Positions 1 to 5,129 of a stretch of 5,129 nucleotides of DNA are shown here, one piece after another (the stretch's first letter is position 1; the number at the start of each line of letters is the position of its first letter). Location of the stretch: contig CAMCFM010000359.1 of assembly GCA_945874095.1 (NCBI GenBank), forward strand, positions 1 through 5,129, given 5' to 3'. Source of the stretch: Candidatus Kuenenia stuttgartensis (GTDB lineage Bacteria; Planctomycetota; Planctomycetia; Isosphaerales; Isosphaeraceae). The position numbers were made by a program, and so were the translations under genes. The notes beneath the pieces were generated by a model. That model made no database searches and was not told the DNA's origin. It saw only the letters and a list, made by a program, of their open reading frames with translations.

Positions 1-2193
1 GATCCGACAAGAATTCCACGATCAAGTCAACTCAAGGGCGGTTCGCCTGTCAAGCTCGACACGGTGAGTCCGGAAAGACGTGCGATGGTCAGCCAGTTCG
101 CCGCTTCCCAAAAGACTGGAATTCCTCTGCCGTTCGACCAACCGGTCACGGTTCGTCCTCCTGTGGACGCAACTTTGATCCGAACCCAGGCAACAACTCC
201 AGCCGCTCCCAAGCCATCGACAGACGACAAGCCGGCTGAGTCAGCAAAACTGCCTGACGCACTGGAAGCCAAGCCGACTGCGGCTGATGCCGCCACGTCG
301 AGTGCCGGTGTCGTCGATACAGGCGATACCACAAACAAACTTTTGGAGATTCTCAATCCCAAAATCAAAGGGCTTGATCAGGAACTGGCCGCAGGTCTGC
401 CAAGGGATAGCAGCCCCTATCTGATCACACCTGACCAGGCCATGACTTTGGCTCTGGTGAACAGCCGGGACTATCAGACCCGGTTGGAAAATGTTTACCT
501 CACAGCACTTTCCGTGACCTTGCAGAGGTTCAATCTTGAGCCTCAAGTCTTTGCAGGTCTGAGTCCAACCACGGCCACACGAGCCGGTGGATCGCCGGCA
601 AACTTTGCCAACAGCTTTCTGTATCGAACACTGGAAGCCCCAGGTGGTGGTGCCAGCGTGCTGAGCCAGGGCCAGGTGGCCGGTGTGGGCAAGCTGTTCA
701 TGTCAGGTGCCAGTGTGGTCACCGCGTTTGCGAGCCAGACGGTGTTCAATCTGACAGGTTCGAACCCGATTCAGCCAACGGTCCAATCGGTGATTCCGAT
801 CTCGATTGTTCAGCCGTTCCTGAAGGGTGGAGGCCGGGCCGTGACCCTGGAAGGTCTGACTCAGGCGGAACGGAATATGCTCTATGAGGTACGGGCTTTT
901 GCGAGATATCGTCAGGACTTTGTCGTCCGGATGATGCTTGGCAATCAGGCCTCCGGAGCAGCCAACCTGGCCATCGGGACCACAGGGGCAACAGGCGTAG
1001 GTGGGGATCCAATTGTTGGATACATGCCACTGGTTCAGTCATTGATGGTCATCGAAAACAACCGGAATCAGGTTTCGAACTTTGAGACGGTGCTGGCTCT
1101 TCAGGAAGAGCAGGTGGGTGGTGAAGGCTCGAATTTGACACAATTGCAGGTCGACCAGACGAACAGTGCTTTACAGAGTGCCCGGGTATCGCTTCTGCAA
1201 TCTCAGGTTGCATACCGAACCCAGCTTGACCTGTTCAAGATGCAGATGGGGCTGCCCCCCGACACACCGATTGTTCCTGATATCGAGCTGATTCAACCAT
1301 ACAGAAATTTTCTTCGAGAACTTCGCGAATGGTCGGTACGTAAGGAACGGGAACTTCCCGAGCTGGACGTGATTGTCGGGCGACTGCCTGACCTCGAAGA
1401 GCTCGATGTGAAGATTGACGATCGATCGGTTCTCGATGTGATCGTCAAAGAAAAATTCGATAGTGAGGAGGAATTGCTTGAAGCTGCGGCACGTGTCGGG
1501 CTTGAGAACCGCCTTGACCTGATGAATGCCCGGGCCCAGCTTTATGACGCCTGGCGTCAGATTCGGGTGCAGGCCAATTCGCTCAAGGGCGTCTTCAACA
1601 TGGGTGTGACCAACCAGGTTTTCACCTCGCCCTACACGACCAATCCGATGGGCTTTATGAGCAACGCCAAGCAATTCTCGCTGGTGCTCAACGCTGAACT
1701 TCCCCTGATCCGGCTGGCGGAGCGGAACAACTTTCGGTCCTCTCTGATCACCTACCAGCGTCAGAGACGTGCACTGATGCAATCCGAAGATCAGTTGAAA
1801 CAGTCTATCCGTGCGAACGTTCGTCAGTTACAATTAGTATTCCAGCAATACGAAATTGGCAAGAAGCAACTGATCTTGAACTTCCGCCAACGTGATCAAT
1901 CGCAGGAACAACTTTTTGCCCCTGGTGGTACAGCCGATACGGCTGTGACAGTTAACAACCTGAACGGGGCAACAGGGTCGCTCAACAACTCTGCCAACTC
2001 ACTGGTCACCAACTACGTGACATTCCTTGGACTTCGACTACAATTATTCCGAGACCTCGGAATCATGCCCTACGACGAATGGGAGGCCTTCTATGAACTT
2101 TTCTCTCCCAAATCCATCTACTCCGTCAGGACCGATGGACCCGATGAAACAACCGGCCCTGACGCTGCCCCCAATGGACAGCCTCTCCAGTAA
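1..2193 (+). CDS. TolC-family outer-membrane channel protein, 5'-truncated
   Basis: This is the outer-membrane factor of a tripartite exporter: a trimeric beta-barrel and alpha-barrel duct taking substrate from the periplasmic adaptor to the outside. The frame is open from base 1, and 730 residues are visible (residue 1 = bases 1-3). A GTG at 64 has no Shine-Dalgarno and would leave no signal peptide, so the true start and export signal lie upstream. Residues about 60-110 are Pro/Ala/Asp-rich and probably disordered. The first outer-membrane efflux repeat starts near 141 (ITPDQAMTLAL), with QPFLKGGGRAV near 271 and a long helical segment at 341-422. A charged, acidic linker (about 437-491) precedes the second repeat, which opens with NRLDLMNARAQLYDAW near 503. 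Helices at 567-638 follow, and the closing helix ends FRDLGIMPYDEW near 694. It is much longer than E. coli TolC (under 500 residues). The tail overlaps the adaptor gene. The family call is firm; the substrate is unknown. Confidence 0.9.
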   Translation, partial: DPTRIPRSSQLKGGSPVKLDTVSPERRAMVSQFAASQKTGIPLPFDQPVTVRPPVDATLIRTQATTPAAPKPSTDDKPAESAKLPDALEAKPTAADAATSSAGVVDTGDTTNKLLEILNPKIKGLDQELAAGLPRDSSPYLITPDQAMTLALVNSRDYQTRLENVYLTALSVTLQRFNLEPQVFAGLSPTTATRAGGSPANFANSFLYRTLEAPGGGASVLSQGQVAGVGKLFMSGASVVTAFASQTVFNLTGSNPIQPTVQSVIPISIVQPFLKGGGRAVTLEGLTQAERNMLYEVRAFARYRQDFVVRMMLGNQASGAANLAIGTTGATGVGGDPIVGYMPLVQSLMVIENNRNQVSNFETVLALQEEQVGGEGSNLTQLQVDQTNSALQSARVSLLQSQVAYRTQLDLFKMQMGLPPDTPIVPDIELIQPYRNFLRELREWSVRKERELPELDVIVGRLPDLEELDVKIDDRSVLDVIVKEKFDSEEELLEAAARVGLENRLDLMNARAQLYDAWRQIRVQANSLKGVFNMGVTNQVFTSPYTTNPMGFMSNAKQFSLVLNAELPLIRLAERNNFRSSLITYQRQRRALMQSEDQLKQSIRANVRQLQLVFQQYEIGKKQLILNFRQRDQSQEQLFAPGGTADTAVTVNNLNGATGSLNNSANSLVTNYVTFLGLRLQLFRDLGIMPYDEWEAFYELFSPKSIYSVRTDGPDETTGPDAAPNGQPLQ
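2081..2086 (+). promoter_or_regulatory. Shine-Dalgarno for the adaptor gene
   Basis: GGGAGG lies 6 nt before the ATG at 2093, inside the coding region of the TolC-like gene. It is the reason for choosing 2093 over a TTG at 2027 (no good site and no conserved sequence) or the later in-frame ATGs at 2135, 2144 and 2174, none of which has a comparable purine-rich site at the right distance. Confidence 0.75.
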
Positions 2194-4021
2194 AAAAGGG
2201 CCACGCCGCAAGCCGATGGGCTTCGGCAAGAAACTACTGGCTCTGGTTTTGTTCGGTAGTGCCACAAGTGCGGCCCTGATTGGCTCTGGTGTGGTTGCCG
2301 CACCGGATATCAAAGCCATGATGGGTAAGGAGGCGATCCAGGTCGTCTCCTACAAGGTCGCCAAAGGCACACTGGCCATCACCGTCAAAGAACGCGGAAA
2401 TCTCGAAAGCTCGAAGAACGAAGATGCGATGAGCGAAGTCGAAGGTTCGACCACGATCATCAAAATTCTGCCTGAAGGCACCCGGGTCCGCAAAGGCGAA
2501 CTGGTTTGCGAGCTCGACTCAGCCGGCCTCAAAGATACCCTGACCAACCAGAAAATCACGGTTCAGCAAGCCGAAGCGGCTTATGCCAACAGCAAGCTGA
2601 CCCGTGAAGTGGCCGAAATTGCCAAGGATGAATACATCCAGGGCACCTATATGCAGGATATCCGTCAGGCTGAAGGCGAAAAAGCTCTGGCCGAAACGGA
2701 TATGCTGAGGGCCAAGGATCGTCTCTCATGGTCTCAGGAAATGTTCCGCAAAGGCTATCTTTCCTCAACCGCGAAGGTGGCCGAAGAAGCCAACCTTCAG
2801 CGAGCCACGTTCTCTAAAGAACAGGCCGAGACCAAGATCACGGTTCTCAAGGAATATACCAAACGCAAGATGCTGACCGACCTGAACTCGAATATCGAGA
2901 AGGCGAAGTCAGACGAACTGGCCAAAGAAGCCACTCTCAATCTTGAAAAAGAAAAAGAGAGCAAGCTGACCGCCCAGATCGAAAAATGTAAGCTGCTTGC
3001 CCCGAACGACGGGCTGGTGGTCTATGCCAACGATCCAGGCCGATTTGGTGGCTCAAACCAGCCCCAGATCGAAGAAGGTGCCCAGGTGCGTGAACGCCAG
3101 CCGATCTTCCGGCTGCCGGACATCAACAACATGCGGGTGAACACCAAGGTTCACGAATCGCAGATTGACCGCATGGAGAAAGGCCTTAAAGCCCGGATCC
3201 GGATCGACGCCTTCCCCGGCGAAATCATCGACGGAACCGTGGACTCCGTGGCCCCTCTGCCTGACTCCGCCAGCTTCTTCAGCTCGGACGTCAAGGTCTA
3301 CACCACTCAGGTGACCATCGACAAGCCGAACACAGCGCTCCGGCCAGGCATGACTGCCCAGGTCGAAATTCTGATAAATGAGTATGAAAACGTCCTCGCA
3401 CTGCCAGTTCAGGCCATTCTTCAAGTCTCCGGCAAAGATGCCGTTTATGTGAAGAAAGCCGCGGACTGGAAACGCGTGGAAGTTGAGCTTGGCGACACGA
3501 ACGACCAGCTGATTGAGGTCAAAAAAGGCCTTGCCGATGGCGACGAAGTGGCACTGGCTCCGATGAATCTGCTCTCTGATGTCGAAAAACGCGATCTTGT
3601 TGGCCCCGGCAAAGCATCGGGCAAAGGCAAGTCGTGGGGCGCTGCTGGCAAGAAATCTGCTGGAGCTGAAGCCGGTGGCGATGTCGCCAAGGGCAAGGCC
3701 GAAGGCAAAGAGAAGGCCAAAGGCAAGGGTGGACGAGGCGGAGCAGGTGGCATGTTCGGATCCGATCCGGCCCTGACAGCCTTGTTCCAGAAAATTCCAG
3801 CCGAAGACCGCATGAAAGTCTTCCGTGGCTCTGCTGAAGATCGTGCCGCCACCCTGAAGACGGCGGGTGCGACACCTGCTCAGATCACTCAGGTTGAAAC
3901 CATGATCAAGCAGTTCGCCAGCGGTGGCGGCGGTGGATTTGGTGGCGGCGGTGGCGGTTTTGGTGGGCCAGGTGGTGGTGGTGGTGGCGGACGTCCCGGT
4001 GGTGGAGGCCCTCCACAATGA
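2093..4021 (+). CDS. HlyD/MacA-type membrane fusion protein (periplasmic adaptor) with glycine-rich C-terminal tail
   Basis: This adaptor links the inner-membrane ABC transporter to the TolC-like channel. It is 642 residues from the ATG at 2093. Residues 1-33 are Pro/Ser-rich and cytoplasmic; a basic stretch (34-47, KKGPRRKPMGFGKK) precedes one transmembrane helix at about 48-70, giving an N-in anchor rather than a lipoprotein. The first half of the lipoyl (barrel-sandwich) domain is at about 91-145 (ILPEGTRVRKGELVCELDS). A long coiled-coil hairpin spans about 148-298, followed by the second lipoyl half (LLAPNDGLVVYA, 301-312). Beta-barrel and membrane-proximal parts run to about 500, with LRPGMTAQVEI at 416-426, typical of the family. 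The rest is unusual: a Lys/Gly/Ala linker (505-552), a short helical segment (555-608) and a glycine tail (611-642). E. coli MacA is under 400 residues, so this protein is far longer. It overlaps the upstream gene by 101 nt and the downstream gene by 4 nt. The family is confident; substrate and tail function are unknown. Confidence 0.92.
   Translation: MNFSLPNPSTPSGPMDPMKQPALTLPPMDSLSSKKGPRRKPMGFGKKLLALVLFGSATSAALIGSGVVAAPDIKAMMGKEAIQVVSYKVAKGTLAITVKERGNLESSKNEDAMSEVEGSTTIIKILPEGTRVRKGELVCELDSAGLKDTLTNQKITVQQAEAAYANSKLTREVAEIAKDEYIQGTYMQDIRQAEGEKALAETDMLRAKDRLSWSQEMFRKGYLSSTAKVAEEANLQRATFSKEQAETKITVLKEYTKRKMLTDLNSNIEKAKSDELAKEATLNLEKEKESKLTAQIEKCKLLAPNDGLVVYANDPGRFGGSNQPQIEEGAQVRERQPIFRLPDINNMRVNTKVHESQIDRMEKGLKARIRIDAFPGEIIDGTVDSVAPLPDSASFFSSDVKVYTTQVTIDKPNTALRPGMTAQVEILINEYENVLALPVQAILQVSGKDAVYVKKAADWKRVEVELGDTNDQLIEVKKGLADGDEVALAPMNLLSDVEKRDLVGPGKASGKGKSWGAAGKKSAGAEAGGDVAKGKAEGKEKAKGKGGRGGAGGMFGSDPALTALFQKIPAEDRMKVFRGSAEDRAATLKTAGATPAQITQVETMIKQFASGGGGGFGGGGGGFGGPGGGGGGGRPGGGGPPQ
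3605..3748 (+). other. Lys/Gly/Ala-rich low-complexity linker of the adaptor
   Basis: Residues 505-552 of the adaptor are built almost wholly of Lys, Gly, Ala, Ser and Glu, with repeated KGK and GKA units. The segment is strongly basic and almost certainly disordered. It follows the last recognisable adaptor domain and leads into a short helical segment. No function can be assigned; by position it would be periplasmic. Confidence 0.7.
3923..4010 (+). repeat. Glycine-codon repeat (G-rich tract)
   Basis: A run of GGN codons encodes the glycine-rich tail of the adaptor (Gly blocks interrupted by Phe, Pro and Arg). The purest part is at 3971-3990: five GGT units followed by GGCGG, which places seven GG pairs one base apart. 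The repeat unit is three bases, so length changes by slippage would stay in frame. The same tract could form two-layer G-quadruplexes in DNA or mRNA; this is a prediction from base pattern only. Confidence 0.75.
4002..4016 (+). promoter_or_regulatory. Hairpin enclosing the ATPase-gene Shine-Dalgarno
   Basis: GTGGAG (4002-4007), loop GCC, CTCCAC (4011-4016) is a perfect 6-bp inverted repeat. The Shine-Dalgarno GGAGG at 4004-4008, 9 nt before the ATG at 4018, falls within its left arm and loop. In a free mRNA the site would be partly masked, and a ribosome finishing the adaptor gene would open it. The bases also encode Gly-Gly-Pro-Pro, whose codons are naturally complementary, so the hairpin could be a by-product. 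Confidence 0.5.
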
Positions 4022-4878
4022 GTGAGCTGCTGGCGAATGCCGATTATTCCAATGTTGAGGTTCCACCAGAGCTCTACCGCAGTAGAGCCTTGGTGGAGGG
4101 CAAACGCCCGATCGTAAGCCTGACTGATGTACGCAAAACGTACATCATGGGCAAGAAGGGGCAGGGGCCAGAGTCAGGAGCGGTGATCGTACACGCCTTG
4201 CGCGGAGTCTCTGTCGACTTCTATCAAGGCGAATATGTGGCCATCATGGGCGCTTCCGGATCAGGCAAGTCCACCATGCTCAACCTGCTGGGCTGTCTGG
4301 ATCGACCATCAAGCGGCATCTATCTCATGGGTGATAACGATGTGGCAAACATGTCTGACGACGAGCTTTCGGACGTTCGCAGCCGCTACATTGGCTTCAT
4401 CTTTCAGTCCTACAACCTGATTCAGCAGTACACAGTGCTGGAAAATATTCAGCTCCCACTGACTTATCAAGGGTCAGGCGAGATCTCTGAAGAGCAAAAC
4501 GCTTTCACCGAACAGCTTGCTGCAATGGTGGGCCTCGGCGACCGACTCGACCACCGCCCGATGCAACTCTCCGGTGGACAGCAGCAACGCGTCGCCATCG
4601 CTCGCTCCTTGATCAATGATCCTTATATTATTCTGGCCGACGAAGCCACGGGTAATCTGGACACCAAAACGAGCCATGAAATCATGACCATGCTCGGCAA
4701 TCTGAACGATGCCGGCAAGACCATCATCATGGTGACCCACGAAGACGACATTGCTGAGCACGCCAAACGCATCATCCGTATGCGTGACGGTTTGATTGTC
4801 GAAGACGGCCCCTCCCAGCGCATGTATGCCGCTGCCGCCGGCCTCGGCGCCCGTGGGCCATTGGCAAACGCGCAGTAA
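4018..4878 (+). CDS. ABC transporter ATP-binding protein, LolD/MacB type
   Basis: This is the cytoplasmic ATPase driving the exporter; it would act as a dimer bound to the permease encoded next. It has 286 residues, and all nucleotide-binding motifs are intact: an aromatic A-loop candidate Y42, Walker A GASGSGKST at 78-86, Q-loop Q130 (FIFQ), signature LSGGQ at 184-188, Walker B IILADE ending at E209, D-loop TGNLD at 211-215 and H-loop H241 (VTHE). The phrases HALRGVSV, NLLGCLDRPSSG and FIFQSYNLI are characteristic of the LolD/MacB/FtsE group. Compared with typical LolD or MacB ATPase domains it has about 30 extra N-terminal residues, a Gly-rich insertion at about 44-55 between A-loop and HALRGV, and an Ala/Gly-rich tail after 268. 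The start is set by the ATGA overlap with the adaptor stop and by GGAGG 9 nt upstream. In E. coli MacB this domain is fused to the permease; here it is a separate gene. Confidence 0.95.
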   Translation: MSELLANADYSNVEVPPELYRSRALVEGKRPIVSLTDVRKTYIMGKKGQGPESGAVIVHALRGVSVDFYQGEYVAIMGASGSGKSTMLNLLGCLDRPSSGIYLMGDNDVANMSDDELSDVRSRYIGFIFQSYNLIQQYTVLENIQLPLTYQGSGEISEEQNAFTEQLAAMVGLGDRLDHRPMQLSGGQQQRVAIARSLINDPYIILADEATGNLDTKTSHEIMTMLGNLNDAGKTIIMVTHEDDIAEHAKRIIRMRDGLIVEDGPSQRMYAAAAGLGARGPLANAQ

Positions 4879-4933
4879 GTGCATACAACTAAGATATATG
4901 ATGGATTTCTGATTGGTTTGAAGTTGCCGAACT

Positions 4934-4940
4934 AAGGGGG
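4934..4940 (+). promoter_or_regulatory. Shine-Dalgarno for the permease gene
   Basis: AAGGGGG ends 10 nt before the ATG at 4951, slightly longer spacing than usual. An in-frame TAA at 4933-4935 overlaps this site and rules out a start further upstream, so the permease must begin at 4951 or at a later codon such as the ATG at 4978. Confidence 0.6.
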
Positions 4941-4950
4941 CCGTGTCGCT

Positions 4951-5129
4951 ATGGGTCGCATCTGGCGAAGTCTGAAAATGGGTCTGAAAAGCCTGATGCT
5001 GCATAAGCTTCGGTCAGGCCTGACCGTCTTGGGCATCGTCTTCGGCGTCGCCAGCGTGATCGCCATGCTTGCCATCGGCGAAGGCTCGAGCCGCGATGCT
5101 CAGAAACGGTTCGAGATGCTTGGTGTCAC
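4951..5129 (+). CDS. MacB-type (FtsX family) ABC permease, N-terminal part, 3'-truncated
   Basis: This would be the inner-membrane permease partner of the preceding ATPase. Only 59 residues are in the window. They contain an amphipathic, basic N-terminal helix (about 1-20, with SLKMGLKSLMLHK), then the KLRSGLTVLGIVFGVASVIAMLAIGEG stretch in two parts: HKLRSGLTVLGI and VFGVASVIAMLAIGEG. Together these are the MacB periplasmic-core N-terminus, with the first transmembrane helix at about 23-42. The residues after GEG (SSRDAQKRFEMLGV) enter the periplasmic domain that docks with the adaptor. In MacB-type permeases three more transmembrane helices follow at the C-terminal end, off this window. It sits 72 nt after the ATPase gene on the same strand, most likely in the same operon. 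Confidence 0.9.
   Translation, partial: MGRIWRSLKMGLKSLMLHKLRSGLTVLGIVFGVASVIAMLAIGEGSSRDAQKRFEMLGV

Noticed and set aside
1171..1782. Open frame of 203 codons on the minus strand, opposite the channel gene
   Set aside because: It is antisense to a recognised TolC-family region, has no recognisable motif and no neighbouring partner gene.
2027..2092. Upstream TTG start for the adaptor, adding 22 residues
   Set aside because: The extra residues are encoded by the conserved last helix of the channel gene in another frame, and the ATG at 2093 has a much better Shine-Dalgarno.
2191..2200. TAAAAAAGGG, an A6 run that could be a slippery site joining channel and adaptor
   Set aside because: The heptamer is not in the phase needed for a -1 slip in the adaptor frame, the channel frame stops at its first bases, and the adaptor has its own start.
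3053..4066. Long open frame of 337 codons on the minus strand, opposite the adaptor gene
   Set aside because: It lies wholly opposite a confident coding region, its protein is low-complexity (Thr/Ala runs mirroring the glycine codons) and resembles no family; it is a by-product of GC-biased third positions.
4897..4902. TATGAT as a -10 promoter element before the permease
   Set aside because: No -35-like hexamer lies at the right distance (4874-4879 reads AGTAAG); a single AT-rich hexamer is weak evidence.
4922..4933. AGTT-GCCG-AACT inverted repeat in the gap as a terminator or regulator site
   Set aside because: A 4-bp stem without a following T run is too weak for a terminator and common by chance.
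4474..5004. Open frame of 176 codons on the minus strand, opposite the ATPase end, the gap and the permease start
   Set aside because: It runs opposite the Walker B and H-loop region and the MacB-like N-terminus, both certain coding sequence, and shows no motif of its own.

Overview
The window is one strand of an operon for a tripartite, MacAB-TolC-like ABC exporter. All four genes are on the + strand and read in the same direction: (1) a TolC-type outer-membrane channel whose 5' end lies off the left edge, (2) a HlyD/MacA-type membrane fusion protein (periplasmic adaptor), (3) a LolD/MacB-type ABC ATPase, and (4) the start of a MacB-type FtsX-family permease that runs off the right edge. The moderately GC-rich sequence, the style of the TolC protein (long Pro/Ala-rich N-terminal part, a QPFLKGGGRAV-type motif, an RLDLMNARAQ-type motif opening the second repeat) and the glycine-rich tail on the adaptor suggest a planctomycete (Planctomycetota). 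That is an inference from protein style; there is no rRNA or marker gene to confirm it.

Layout: bases 1-2193 encode the outer-membrane factor. Bases 2093-4021 encode the adaptor, which overlaps the previous gene by 101 nt and has a good Shine-Dalgarno inside it. Bases 4018-4878 encode the ATPase, which overlaps the adaptor by 4 nt (ATGA). Bases 4879-4950 are a 72-nt gap with no convincing promoter or terminator. Bases 4951-5129 encode the N-terminal 59 residues of the permease. No RNA gene, mobile element, CRISPR array or terminator was seen. The operon promoter must lie upstream of the window.

How the parts fit: the ATPase and permease would form the inner-membrane engine (split into two genes, unlike E. 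coli MacB, where they are fused). The adaptor, anchored by one N-terminal transmembrane helix, would bridge the periplasm to the TolC-like channel. The substrate cannot be read from the sequence; candidates from the family are peptides, lipids, siderophores, macrolides or other hydrophobic compounds.

The least ordinary things are in the details: the 101-nt two-frame overlap; an adaptor C-terminus made of a Lys/Gly/Ala linker, a small helical segment and a pure glycine-rich tail; a G-rich mRNA tract encoding that tail just before the ATPase gene; and a 6-bp hairpin that buries the ATPase Shine-Dalgarno, which suggests tight translational coupling. I see no evidence of a wholly new type of system here.
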